Assembly: GCA_006969385.1 (NCBI GenBank)
Contig: CP030884.1
Span: 1-64,000 of the forward strand
Length of the DNA: 64,000 nucleotides
Direction: 5' to 3'
Source of the DNA: Planctomycetaceae bacterium
GTDB lineage: Bacteria > Planctomycetota > Phycisphaerae > UBA1845 > UTPLA1
This document shows positions 36,498-45,153 of this stretch, one piece after another. The position numbers were made by a program, and so were the translations under genes. The notes beneath the pieces were generated by a model. The model was not told where the DNA came from and searched no databases. It saw only the letters and a list, made by a program, of their open reading frames with translations. The number at the start of each line of letters is the position of its first letter. Position 1 is the stretch's first letter.

Positions 36498-37115
36498 ATG
36501 TTTAGAAGGACGTTTTTTCTCGCACCGGCGCTCGTCGGCGCCCTCGCACTCTTCGCGGCCGCGCCGGCAACCGCCGAAGTCATCGATTTCTTTTTCCAAG
36601 GTAACGCCGGCATCGGTCTGTTGCCGGGCAACGAGGTCGGAGCCAACACGCCCGTCGCCGGCGGTGCGCCGCCTTCGGCGGCCTTCGGCGACGAACGCAA
36701 CTTGGGCCTGCTCTACGACACGCTAACCAACGAGCTATCCTTCGATTTCGAGTTCGAAGGCCTCAGCGGCGGGCTCTTCAACGCGGCATCGGGCATTCAC
36801 TTGCACCTTGCCGATGCTGCCGATCCGTTGAATACCACCGGCGGTATCGCGTTCAATCTCAACTCCGGCGCTGACGCTAACGTCGTGCTGGACACGCCGA
36901 CCGTCGCCATCGGATCGACATCCGGCGCACTGGCGGGCACGGTGTCGCTAACGGAAGCGCAGGAAGCCGATCTGTTCGCCGGTCGATACTATCTCAACAT
37001 TCACAGCGGCACGTTTGGTGGCGGTGAACTGCGCGGCAACCTGGTGCCCGAACCGTCGTCGCTGGCGTTGTTGGCGATTGGCGCGCTTGCCGTTCTTCGA
37101 CGCCGCCAAGCCTAA
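36498..37115 (+). CDS. Secreted CHRD-domain protein with PEP-CTERM sorting signal
   Basis: The 205-residue protein (start MFRRTFFLAP, AGGGGAG ten bases upstream) has a signal peptide cleaved after ATA-type residues near 30, then a CHRD domain (residues about 40-185), ending in the family hallmark YYLNIHSGTFGGGELRGNL. The last 25 residues are a PEP-CTERM signal: VPEPSSLALL, hydrophobic helix, then RRRQA. PEP-CTERM proteins are processed by an exosortase and anchored or released at the surface, typically linked to exopolysaccharide. No exosortase gene is in the window. It is monocistronic with its own terminator. Confidence 0.9.
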   Translation: MFRRTFFLAPALVGALALFAAAPATAEVIDFFFQGNAGIGLLPGNEVGANTPVAGGAPPSAAFGDERNLGLLYDTLTNELSFDFEFEGLSGGLFNAASGIHLHLADAADPLNTTGGIAFNLNSGADANVVLDTPTVAIGSTSGALAGTVSLTEAQEADLFAGRYYLNIHSGTFGGGELRGNLVPEPSSLALLAIGALAVLRRRQA

Positions 37116-37165
37116 AGTTTACTCGCGGTACGCTGACCGCTCAGTAGTGTTAAGCACAACGTTAG

Positions 37166-37197
37166 GACGCCCCAACGACGGTTGGGGCGTCTTTTTT
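37166..37197 (+). terminator. Rho-independent terminator of the PEP-CTERM gene
   Basis: GACGCCCCAAC and GTTGGGGCGTC make a perfect 11-bp stem with a 4-base loop, followed by six T. It begins 50 bases after the stop codon. Confidence 0.95.
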
Positions 37198-37355
37198 AAT
37201 ACGCGTTTGTGAAAAAATCCCTTCTAATTTCGGACACGATTAGTTTAGAATACGCGTATCGATTCACTTTCTGTGATCCTGAGCGATTTGGCTAAGCCTG
37301 CTTCGCCATGCAGCTTGCCGGAGCTAAAAACGAACGATCGCGCGAGGAGTTCACC

Positions 37356-38243
37356 ATGTTGGCTAGGCTTTCCTGTATCTGCGTGTTGGCGCTGTTACTC
37401 GGTTCCGATTGTCCGATGACCCCGCCGGACACGATGCCCGACAATACCAACGACAACACATCGGGGCCGGACGGTAATCCAGCACCACCATCCAACAACA
37501 ACGGTAACCCAACGCTAACGCTGCGCATCACCGGCCCTGCCAACGGTGCATTCGCGCGTGTGTATGGCATCGTCGATGACGGACCGCAGGATCACGCCGC
37601 ACTCGACGGTCGTTTCCCGCAGTCGGATTTTCAGGTCTCTCTGACGAGCAACTTCGGCGATATGATCGAGATGCAATACAGCTATCCCGCCGGGACCAGA
37701 ATCGCGTTGGTCGCCGTCGAAAGCGATGGGTTTCTGACGGTCACGCCCCCGCCCAATCCAATCGTTGAAGTACCGATGCAATTTTCGCAATGGGCGGGCG
37801 ATTTTGTGACGGCGGACATTGGCCCCAACCCGGCTACGTTATATTTCGACCTAACCGAAGACCGCACGATTACCGCCGAGTTCCGCGCGATGGATCCGAT
37901 TTTCATCGAAGCCCAAGGTGGCGGACCGGAAAGCAACGTCATCATCAATGTCGACGTCGATCGCTACATCGTGCCGCCGGAAGCCGTCGAACAATCGGGC
38001 GTGGGCGTCAGCGACAACCCCGATGCGTTGGTGCTTTGGGGCTACCATCGCGACGGTGCCATATTGAATCTGCAGATACGCGACTACGAAGACAACAGCT
38101 CCGCCGCCTGCGCGAACCCGATGTTGGGACCGTGCTATGTTTTCATTACGTGGAACGGCGATTGTTTGGGTGCCGGCAAGACGTGCGAACTCACGTTCGG
38201 CCAAGACGGCGACGCGACGGTGATCTTGCAGGATCAGAACTAG
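37356..38243 (+). CDS. Secreted protein of unknown function
   Basis: The 295-residue protein (start MLARLSCICV, GAGGAG six bases upstream) has a signal-like hydrophobic N terminus ending near Cys20 (GSDC). This looks like a lipobox but has Asp at -1, so lipidation is uncertain. A Pro/Asn/Asp-rich linker (PPDTMPDNTNDNTS) leads to a beta-rich domain with strands such as LTLRITGPANGAFARVYG and a C-terminal segment with two Cys pairs. No family was recognised. The composition suggests a surface-exposed adhesive or binding module. Confidence 0.6.
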   Translation: MLARLSCICVLALLLGSDCPMTPPDTMPDNTNDNTSGPDGNPAPPSNNNGNPTLTLRITGPANGAFARVYGIVDDGPQDHAALDGRFPQSDFQVSLTSNFGDMIEMQYSYPAGTRIALVAVESDGFLTVTPPPNPIVEVPMQFSQWAGDFVTADIGPNPATLYFDLTEDRTITAEFRAMDPIFIEAQGGGPESNVIINVDVDRYIVPPEAVEQSGVGVSDNPDALVLWGYHRDGAILNLQIRDYEDNSSAACANPMLGPCYVFITWNGDCLGAGKTCELTFGQDGDATVILQDQN

Positions 38244-38330
38244 ATTTAGAGCAAGCGAATTAGGTTGAATGTGAATCGAGTCATTGCCTGAGTAGATGCC
38301 GCTTTCACACTTGCACAAACGCAGCAGTAG

Positions 38331-38352
38331 GGTGGGTTGTACTCAACCCACC
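38331..38352. repeat. GTGGGTTG/CAACCCAC hairpin
   Basis: GGTGGGTTG, a four-base loop and CAACCCACC form a perfect 9-bp stem. Related hairpins occur at about 41547-41568 and 41585-41604, so this is a dispersed repeat of the accessory region. Confidence 0.6.
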
Positions 38353-38551
38353 GAAACACCGGCAATTATCGAATACTCTAAATCATCTGCGCGTGCGCCG
38401 TACCGACGCTTATCTTTGACGCCGGGTGCCGGGTGCCACTGTTCTATGAATAGTGTGAAGCGGGAGTAGTGATTGAAGTTATGTGCTGATTCCGTCGTCA
38501 CATCGATTACAAACGGGATTCTATCATCGCCGGTGGGCACTGTTCACAGAA

Positions 38552-39523
38552 TGCTCTGTAGAAACCCTTCAAGTCGTGACGGCGGGTCTGCCGTTATTTT
38601 TGTATGTCAACCAAACGCAGCATGACGCGGTCACCGAATGCGTTGGCCAGGATGGCCGTGAAGATGTCGAAACAGTCCTTGCCGGCTTACTCCGGTAAGT
38701 TCTCCCGTCGGGATTTCACGCAGCATCAGTTATTCTCGATGTTGGCGCTGAAGCTGTTTTTCAAGACCGACTATCGCGGTATCGTGGAGATTTTGCGAGA
38801 TTCATCTGATTTACGGCGCATTCTGAAGATCGAACGAGTGCCGCATTACACGACATTGCAGAAGGCACACGCGCGCTTTTTAAAAAAGCAGCACTCGAAG
38901 AATTTCTCGTTGCCGTCGCCGATCTCGCTCGACGTGTAGACCTCATTCAAGAAAAGAATGACGCGTCCATTGATGCGACCGGTATGGAAAGTCATCATGT
39001 AAGTCGTCACTTCCTCGAACGCGCCGGCCGCATGACCTGTTACCGGCGATATCCGAAGTGGACGATGGTCGCGCATCACGAATCGTATTTGTTATTCGGC
39101 ATGCATTTGCGCTACGGACCGTGTCAGGATTCGCCCAGCTTCGTTCCCGCCGTCACGCAAGCCGCACGTCATCTACCGATCGATCGCTTGTTCGCCGACG
39201 GCGCGTACGATGTCGAAGCGCATCATCGGTACAGTCGCGAACAACTCGGGATTCGTTCGACGATTATTCCGATCAATCCGCGTCGCCCGCATCAACACGA
39301 GCCCAAGACAAAGTATCGCGCACAATTGCACCGCCGATTTCCGCGTAGGCTTTACGGCAGCCGCTGGCATGTGGAGGCGGCGATATCGCAACACAAGCGC
39401 AAACTCGGGTCGGCTCTGTCGGCCACCAGCGAACCGGGCCGCGAATCGGAATGCATCTTGCGACACATCGTCCACAATCTGATGATTCTCTTATTGTCAA
39501 CAAGAAAGGGTTTCTACAGAGCA
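38552..39523 (+). mobile_element. Insertion sequence with DDE transposase, 972 bp
   Basis: The ends are perfect 18-bp inverted repeats, TGCTCTGTAGAAACCCTT on the left (38552-38569) and its complement on the right (39506-39523). The flanking 9-bp direct repeat TTCACAGAA (38543-38551 and 39524-39532) is a target-site duplication. One transposase is encoded in two frames. The IS4/IS5-like supergroup is suggested by the sequence; the family is not assigned with certainty. Confidence 0.9.
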
Positions 39524-39592
39524 TTCACAGAACAGTGGCACGGAAGTACGCGCGATTTTGACAGGGCCACCCGCCATATCGGCGTCGCGTAA
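38604..39592 (+). CDS. IS transposase, probably made by programmed -1 frameshift
   Basis: Frame A (38604-38939) encodes the N-terminal part (YTTL-type helix region, LFSMLALKLFFKTDYRGIVEIL). Frame B, read from 38888, continues ALEEFLVAVADLARRV and carries the DDE residues: Asp in SIDATGM, Asp in RLFADGAYD and Glu in WHVEAAISQHKRKLG. The join sits on A AAA AAG (38882-38888), the standard bacterial -1 slippery heptamer, also preceded by TTTTT. A -1 shift there yields one uninterrupted protein of about 329 residues. Frame B runs 69 bases past the right end of the element. An ordinary inactivating frameshift is the alternative. Confidence 0.75.
38882..38888 (+). promoter_or_regulatory. A AAA AAG slippery heptamer
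   Basis: The heptamer is in the right register (zero-frame codons AAA at 38883 and AAG at 38886), and slipping one base back reaches the frame with the catalytic residues. The overlapping T TTA AAA is a second, weaker slippery site. A stimulatory stem or internal Shine-Dalgarno sequence was not evaluated. Confidence 0.7.
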
Positions 39593-39657
39593 AGCTTTGA
39601 CGCCAACGCATGCATCCCATGCTTGCCTAGAAGGGTAAGCATGCCACCCGCCGCCCG
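39583..39657. repeat. Palindromic repeat, left flank of the FG-GAP gene
   Basis: About 75 bases with a central hairpin (CATGCTTGCC, six-base loop, GGTAAGCATG; 39618-39643). The inverted sequence matches 41633-41713 over its length, roughly 85 percent by eye. Confidence 0.7.
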
Positions 39658-40132
39658 TGGGCACTGGCTGCAAGCAGGCCGGTGGCACCCAGATCCGGTG
39701 ACAGTTGCCACCCGCCGCCGCTATCCCGTTTCAGAAATCGTGCATCTTCGCACACGGGTGTGCAACGTCACACACGGCTTACAGCGTAACACTTCGCATT
39801 AATAGCGGAATAATCAAAGTAGAGAGACTTTGACAGTTATCGAAGAGTGTTCACTCTTGGCGAAGGCCACTAAATTCAAATAGCAATTCTTCATTTATCT
39901 CATTATGTATGCAATCTAAACCATAAAGATGGCGATTGAGTCAATTACCGAGCCAAAGTGGCATGATAATTGCGGGCGAGTGTTAAGGTAAAAGGCTGGA
40001 TATTGAAGGCGAGGATGCACAAGAACCAAATTAACACACGGCGGATATCCGTTTTGACTTGGCTAAATATTTCTTGGCACTGAAGTGCCGCGACATTCGT
40101 CAGCGGTCCCGCTCACTACTTGGAGGTCAACT
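39658..40132. other. AT-richer gene-free region
   Basis: The 475 bases before the FG-GAP gene are less GC-rich than the surroundings. A perfect 6-bp palindrome GGCACT/AGTGCC lies at 40076-40089. No RNA gene or confident promoter was recognised. Confidence 0.35.
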
Positions 40133-41524
40133 ATGTTGAATCTCATTCGATTTGTTGTCATCGTCGCATCATCGATCGGAACCTTAGATTCATCGATTTA
40201 CGCACAGTCCATCTACGAAAATAGAAAGTTGGGCGCTAGCGATGGTGCGGCGGGGAAGGAGTTTGGTTCTAGCCTTGCGAGCGACCAATCAGTCGTCGTT
40301 GTGGGAGCGCCGGGTGACGATGTCAATGGGGCAGGCGCGGGCGCGGCTTATCTACTGGATGCGACTAGTGGTGAACAGATTGCAAAGTTACTTCCGATTA
40401 GCGGATTAACAGGTGCAAATTTCGGCGCCGCGGTGGCGATAAGCAATGGCGTGGTTGCGGTCGGTGCGCCCGGTGACGAGCATCTTGGCGTGCGATCGGG
40501 GGCAGCCTATTTATTTGATGTGTCTACCGGCACACAGCTACGAAAGATAACGCCGAATGATCCAGCGTCCGATGATGAATTCGGCTGCTCTATTGCGATT
40601 GATAACGGCTTGGTTGCTGTCGGCGCAATGCGTGATGACGACCTTGGTAGCGCATCGGGCGCCGCCTATTTGTTTGATGCCCAGACTGGCGACCAACTGC
40701 AAAAACTCCTTCCAAATGCCGGCGCGGCGAATCAAAATTTCGGTGTATCGATCGCCATAGACGGTGGAGTCGTCGCAATTGGAGCGCGTACCTACTTCGT
40801 CCTCGGTGAGGGCTTTACATTCGCCAAGGTGTATCTGTTCGACGCGTCTTCGGGAAATCAGATCAACAAGCTCCAGGCCGACATCGAAAACTACAATGGA
40901 GATCAGGGCGGCCATTTCGGCGATAGCATTTGTATGGGTAACGGCCTAGTCGCGGTGGGCGCGCCGAACAGGAGCATCTTCTTCGATTTCTCAGGTGCGG
41001 CCTACGTATTCAATGCCTCAACTGGTGAGCAACTCCAGTTCATTTTCCCAGCCGACGGTCATGATCGCGATAATTTCGGTAACTCCGTTGCGATTGATGA
41101 TGGAACTTTAGCAATCGGGGCACGCCATGATGACGACAGTGGATCTAAGTCCGGCTCTGCATACCTTTACGAAGCGGCATCAGGCGCGCTCATTAGCAAA
41201 CTCGCGGCAAGCGATGGGGCATCATCCGACTTGTTTGGCACATCAACTACGTTTTCAAATGGGTCGATCTTTGTTGGGGCAATAGGTGACGATGACAACG
41301 GGGCGAATTCTGGATCGTTGTATGTTTTTGACACGTTTGGGGTTATTCCCGGCGACGTTAACCGTGATGGGGTCGTCGATATCAATGACATAATGCCTTT
41401 TGTTGCCATTGCAGTTGGTGAGGACGCAAATCTGGATGATTTGGCCGTGAGTGATCTTAATGCGGATGGGGTTTGCAACGGGGCAGATATCCAGGCATTT
41501 ATAGACATTCTGATTCCTAGTTAA
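40133..41524 (+). CDS. Secreted FG-GAP repeat protein with dockerin-like end
   Basis: The 463-residue protein (start MLNLIRFVVIV, TGGAGG upstream) has a signal peptide ending around SIYA, then about seven FG-GAP-type beta-propeller blades, each with an FG(A/S/C) entry, a VAVGA(P)-DD core and a GAAYLFDA strand. The C terminus (GDVNRDGVVDINDIMPF and SDLNADGVCNGADIQAF) is a pair of calcium-binding dockerin/EF-like repeats. The role is probably adhesion or enzyme-complex binding outside the cell (inference). Base composition is lower in GC than most genes here, and the gene is flanked by inverted repeats, suggesting transfer. Confidence 0.85.
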   Translation: MLNLIRFVVIVASSIGTLDSSIYAQSIYENRKLGASDGAAGKEFGSSLASDQSVVVVGAPGDDVNGAGAGAAYLLDATSGEQIAKLLPISGLTGANFGAAVAISNGVVAVGAPGDEHLGVRSGAAYLFDVSTGTQLRKITPNDPASDDEFGCSIAIDNGLVAVGAMRDDDLGSASGAAYLFDAQTGDQLQKLLPNAGAANQNFGVSIAIDGGVVAIGARTYFVLGEGFTFAKVYLFDASSGNQINKLQADIENYNGDQGGHFGDSICMGNGLVAVGAPNRSIFFDFSGAAYVFNASTGEQLQFIFPADGHDRDNFGNSVAIDDGTLAIGARHDDDSGSKSGSAYLYEAASGALISKLAASDGASSDLFGTSTTFSNGSIFVGAIGDDDNGANSGSLYVFDTFGVIPGDVNRDGVVDINDIMPFVAIAVGEDANLDDLAVSDLNADGVCNGADIQAFIDILIPS

Positions 41525-41632
41525 GTCATTCTTAGTGTCGCTTGGGTTAATCTCAACCCATCGAAATTCGTGCGACACTCGATCGTGGGTTGGGGACAAC
41601 CCACTATCCAACCTCATCCATGTAAATTAAAT

Positions 41633-41713
41633 GGCGGGTGGCGGGTGGCATGCTTGCCCGTCAAGGCAAGCATGTGATGCGTGCGATGACGTCAAATCTT
41701 TACGCGAAGCCGG
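41633..41713. repeat. Palindromic repeat, right flank of the FG-GAP gene
   Basis: The hairpin CATGCTTGCC/GGCAAGCATG (41649-41674) is perfect, with a six-base loop. The flanks match 39583-39657 in inverted orientation. Confidence 0.7.
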
Positions 41714-41742
41714 GTGCCATGTCGATCCATAGGATCGACATG
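41709..41742. repeat. GCCGGGTGCC-anchored hairpin
   Basis: The 10-mer GCCGGGTGCC leads into a perfect 11-bp hairpin, CATGTCGATCC and GGATCGACATG around a three-base loop. The same 10-mer precedes different hairpins at 38421, 54790 and 56371. Confidence 0.65.
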
Positions 41743-41980
41743 CGTTCTTGCGCAACACGGTACCATCAAATACGCCCGAGCATGCTGACACGTCACCGTT
41801 GCGCTGATCCGTGCCTCAACGCCAATCGGCGGCATTTCGCCCTCGAACACGTCGGACGATTTCTTTCGTGATTGGCATTCGTCGCTGGTGGCAGAGGCAG
41901 GTTTACACATGCCCTACGTCCACTCACGCCCCACGACCCAAGACGCGTCCCCACGACCCAAGCCTCAAGCCCCACACCAC

Positions 41981-43303
41981 CTACGCGTGCGGCAACTTAA
42001 ACTGCTTACACATCTCGCGCACATCGTTGCGAATGTTACCCAACACGCTCGCATCGCCCGCGCTGCCGATCGCTTTCGTGATCAACTCGGCGACGGTGCG
42101 CATCTCGTCCGGGCCGAGGCCGCGGGTGGTGAGGGCCGGCGTGCCAAGGCGCAGGCCGCTGGTTTCCATCGGCTTGCGTTCGTCGAACGGGATCATGTTC
42201 TTATTGACCACAATGCCCGCCTGGCCCAGCCAGTCTTCGGCCATCGCGCCCGTCACATCGGGGAAGCCGTCGCGCAGGTCGACCAGCATCACGTGGTTGT
42301 CGGTGCCGCCCGAGACGATGTTGAGCTTGCGGCTGATGAGCGATTCGGCCAGCGTCTTGGCGTTTTCGATCACCCGCTTCTGATAATCCTTAAAGCCGGG
42401 TTGCAGCGCTTCGCCGAAGGCCACCGCCTTGGCCGCAACGGCGTGCATGAGCGGCCCGCCCTGCATGCCGGGGAAGACCGCCGAGTCGAGCTTTTTGGCC
42501 CACTGTTCTTTGCACATGGCCAGACCGCCACGCGGACCGCGCAGGGTTTTGTGCGTCGTGGTCGTGACGAAGTCGCACACGGGCACGGGGCTGGGGTGTT
42601 CGCCCGCCGCCACCAGGCCGGCGATGTGGGCGATGTCGGCTAACAACATTGCACCGACGTCTTCGGCGATTTCCGCAAACGCATCCCAATCCCAAATGCG
42701 GCTATAGGCCGATGCGCCGGTGATGATCATCTTAGGCTTGCACTGGCGCGCGAGGCGGCGCACTTCGTCCATGTCGATGCGGCCCGTCTCTCGGTTGACG
42801 CCGTAATGCGTGACGCGGAACCACTTGCCGCTCATGTTCACGTGTTTGCCGTGCGTGAGGTGACCACCATGGTCGAGGTCGAGCGAGAGAATCATGTCGC
42901 CCGGCGTGCGCACCGGTTGATCGGGATTCTTTTCGCGCTGTTCGGATTCACCGAAGCGCGAGCCGGGTTGCATCGTCGCCAGAAAGACGGCCTGGTTGGC
43001 TTGGCTGCCGCTGGACGGTTGCACGTTGGCATGATCGCAACCGAAGAGTTGCTTCACGCGGTCGCGCGCGATGTTTTCGATGGTGTCCATGTTTTCGCAG
43101 CCGCCGTAATAGCGACGGCCGGGATAGCCTTCGGCGTATTTGTTGGTAAAGATCGAACCGGCAGCCTGCAAGACGGCGGGGCTGACGTGGTTTTCCGAAG
43201 CAATGAGTTCGAGCGTGGTGTCTTGTCGTTCCTCTTCGGCGACAAATGCTTTCCACACTTCCGGGTCTTGTTTGGCAATGGGGCTGTGGTTGTCGAGAGC
43301 CAT
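41981..43303 (-). CDS. glyA: Serine hydroxymethyltransferase
   Basis: The enzyme is pyridoxal-phosphate dependent and interconverts serine and glycine with tetrahydrofolate, feeding one-carbon metabolism. The 440-residue protein has [38 protein letters not shown] and the PLP-lysine motif [14 protein letters not shown]. Compared with typical enzymes there is an extra stretch after FLATMQPG ([19 protein letters not shown]) before [22 protein letters not shown] lies before the start. Confidence 0.96.
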   Translation of the reverse strand: MALDNHSPIAKQDPEVWKAFVAEEERQDTTLELIASENHVSPAVLQAAGSIFTNKYAEGYPGRRYYGGCENMDTIENIARDRVKQLFGCDHANVQPSSGSQANQAVFLATMQPGSRFGESEQREKNPDQPVRTPGDMILSLDLDHGGHLTHGKHVNMSGKWFRVTHYGVNRETGRIDMDEVRRLARQCKPKMIITGASAYSRIWDWDAFAEIAEDVGAMLLADIAHIAGLVAAGEHPSPVPVCDFVTTTTHKTLRGPRGGLAMCKEQWAKKLDSAVFPGMQGGPLMHAVAAKAVAFGEALQPGFKDYQKRVIENAKTLAESLISRKLNIVSGGTDNHVMLVDLRDGFPDVTGAMAEDWLGQAGIVVNKNMIPFDERKPMETSGLRLGTPALTTRGLGPDEMRTVAELITKAIGSAGDASVLGNIRNDVREMCKQFKLPHA

Positions 43304-43477
43304 GCGTATTTCCTTCGGGTGGCTGGCCGCGCGGCGGGCGCGGGTCGGTTCTGCTGGTCAACGCTTTGGAGTCGCGCGAATGGTTTCAATCTTAAATTCT
43401 AAGAGCGGAGGCGAACCTTCACCACCAATCGACATGCTTGGCTTGCGATACGGAGATTTCGAAAACGCTGAAAGGGT

Positions 43478-43954
43478 TTAGCCATCGGAATCCGGCGGCA
43501 CTGCCAATGCCGCCCCGCATTCGACGCATACGGCACTGTCGCGATCGGCCTGTTCCGCGTTGCATATAGGACACGTTGTGGAAGTTCTCACGCGACGCAG
43601 GGCCGCTTCGCAGACGGGGCAACCGCGATCGGCCGCGTCCTCGGGGAAGTCAGTCCCACAAATAACGCAGCGCGTCATGCCGGGTTGGTCGCTGGTGGCG
43701 GGCGTATCGAACGAGTCGCCCATTGCTAAGCCGCACTGGGGGCAGGCCACCCCGCCGACGCCTTGCAGATGAATGCCACAGCGCGGGCAGGATCGTTGCG
43801 CTGCGCGCGGCACGAGATACAGCAGCCCGACCAAAAAGCCGACCAAGCCGCCGACCTTGAGTCCGCCGACGACCGACATGGCCTCGAGCAACAGAATCAC
43901 GGCCACCGCCGCGACCGTCGCGACGAGAACCGCCCTGATAAAGACTTGCGTCAT
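43478..43954 (-). CDS. Membrane protein with multiple zinc ribbons
   Basis: The 158-residue protein has two N-terminal membrane helices (about 5-48) and then four CxxC-based motifs: CPRC and CPQC around residues 56-75, CVIC about 96, CPVC about 112, CPIC about 126 and CVEC about 142. These can form two or three zinc ribbons, with Asp/Glu-rich linkers. It is a variant of the ribbon-membrane proteins found elsewhere in the window but has a double-ribbon tail without a YDL motif. Function unknown. Confidence 0.7.
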   Translation of the reverse strand: MTQVFIRAVLVATVAAVAVILLLEAMSVVGGLKVGGLVGFLVGLLYLVPRAAQRSCPRCGIHLQGVGGVACPQCGLAMGDSFDTPATSDQPGMTRCVICGTDFPEDAADRGCPVCEAALRRVRTSTTCPICNAEQADRDSAVCVECGAALAVPPDSDG

Positions 43955-45153
43955 GCGGCTGATTGTAACGGTTGGTTATTGATACGGGGATTGGGGTTGA
44001 GGGGACGGGAATTCATTACAACGAGCCTCGTTCGAGAATCCGAGGATCAACGCGATAGTAGCCATTCAACTTGCAACGAGTATCCCAATGGTAGTGGTAA
44101 TCCCTACTACGATGCCTCCTTTTCTAGACCGCTTCGCGAACAGCTTCGACCGTGGATAATGTTCGGCATTCGCCGGCTATTAGCCGCTTCCACAAAGCAG
44201 CCGACGCACTTAATCGCGACCCGGTCGAGAGACGCCTGCTTTTCCAACGGCCCCCAGAATTGATATTGGTATCGTTTAATCTCAATTCGCGAGAAACGTC
44301 GCCGTCCCGGCGAGGGATATTCCCACTTTCAAGCCGGCGAGTCACCGATCCTCCCCTTAAAAGATACCGCTATAAAACCACCGACCCTAAAATTTTCCAA
44401 ATTCGCCTCTTGTTCGGGTTGACGTTCGGTCGATGTTCGGATTATGATTCGGTAACGAAGCAGGTGGAACGCACCGGCAACGTTGCCCCAAGGGCTGGTG
44501 GCCTTTCCCTCGGGAATGGCAGCGCCGACGCCGGCCGGAAAGAGGTTGCTCGTTGTCCGATTGCTCCACCACCAGCCTTCCCCTGTGCTTGACCGGCCCC
44601 GGCGGCGACTTCCGTCGCGCCTGGTCGCCGAATGATCGTGTGAAACTCGGCGGCGTCGAACTCAGCCGCGACGCCGCGCGACCACGACTAAATCGAAAAG
44701 GCGAAAGATCGGCGGCCCGGTCGGATCGGAAGGGTCGTTGGTCGAGGTCGCAGGGCAAGGCAACGAATTCGCAGGCGCAGCGCAATTGTGGCGTCGCTAC
44801 GCGACTGCAGCGGCTCGGTACGGCTATCGCAACTGCGTTTCGCCGGCCGGATCGGGCCAACATGGGTGCCGCCATCGGCATGTCTCGTCGCGAATGGCGA
44901 CGGGCGGTCGTGCGGTGCTGCCGCGTGCTCGATGACGTCGGCATGCGGCTGGATGCGATCTGTTCCGGTTGGGTTCGATTGGAGCGAGCCCCGCAGATCG
45001 CGACGGCTTCGGATGCGTGCGACCTAGCCGCCGCCCGCAACGAGCTGTCTCAATCATGGATAGAGGCGGTGCGTCTGGGTACCGCCCCACTGGTCGTCAC
45101 GGGACCGGCGGGGTTGACGCTGCTGCACTCACCGGAGCAGGAGGAACGCTCCT
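43955..45153. other. Long gene-free region before lexA
   Basis: The first 450 bases hold nothing recognised. A promoter with an SOS-like direct repeat lies at 44412-44452. From 44455 to lexA there are about 700 bases of GC-rich sequence with palindromes (GGCAACGTTGCC at 44477-44488 and others). A TTG-started open frame (44553) runs into lexA in another frame; its product has no recognisable features, so it is not annotated as a gene. Confidence 0.45.
44412..44452 (+). promoter_or_regulatory. Promoter with direct-repeat LexA-type box
   Basis: A -35 box TTGACG (44419-44424) and -10 box TATGAT (44443-44448) are separated by 18 bases. GTTC repeats at 44412, 44424 and 44435 (and ATTC at 44447) recur every 11-12 bases. 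The pair GTTCGGTCGATGTTC (44424-44438) is GTTC-N7-GTTC, the direct-repeat LexA box known from Alphaproteobacteria, and it overlaps the spacer. The nearest gene downstream on this strand is lexA. Confidence 0.6.

Larger units (their letters stand above)
38433..39541. mobile_element. MITE-like element interrupted by an insertion sequence
   Basis: The left part (38433-38551) and right part (39533-39541) match the start and end of the uninterrupted copy at 36075-36202. The insertion sequence and one 9-bp duplication lie between. Joining the halves without them reproduces the intact copy's end with few differences. Confidence 0.75.
41525..41980. other. Repeat-rich spacer between convergent genes
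   Basis: The interval holds GTGGGTTG hairpins (about 41547-41604), the right copy of the flanking palindromic repeat (41633-41713), a GCCGGGTGCC-anchored hairpin (41709-41742) and a relative of the 971-1010 repeat (41881-41920). No gene is present. Confidence 0.55.

Noticed and set aside
38604..39592. Treating the transposase as a plain pseudogene
   Set aside because: The -1 shift coincides with a canonical slippery heptamer, all DDE residues and both ends are intact; a decayed gene remains the alternative.
40060..40090. Possible sigma-54 promoter before the FG-GAP gene (TTGGCAC...)
   Set aside because: The GG and GC elements are one base out of the required spacing, and the sequence is better explained by the GGCACT/AGTGCC palindrome.
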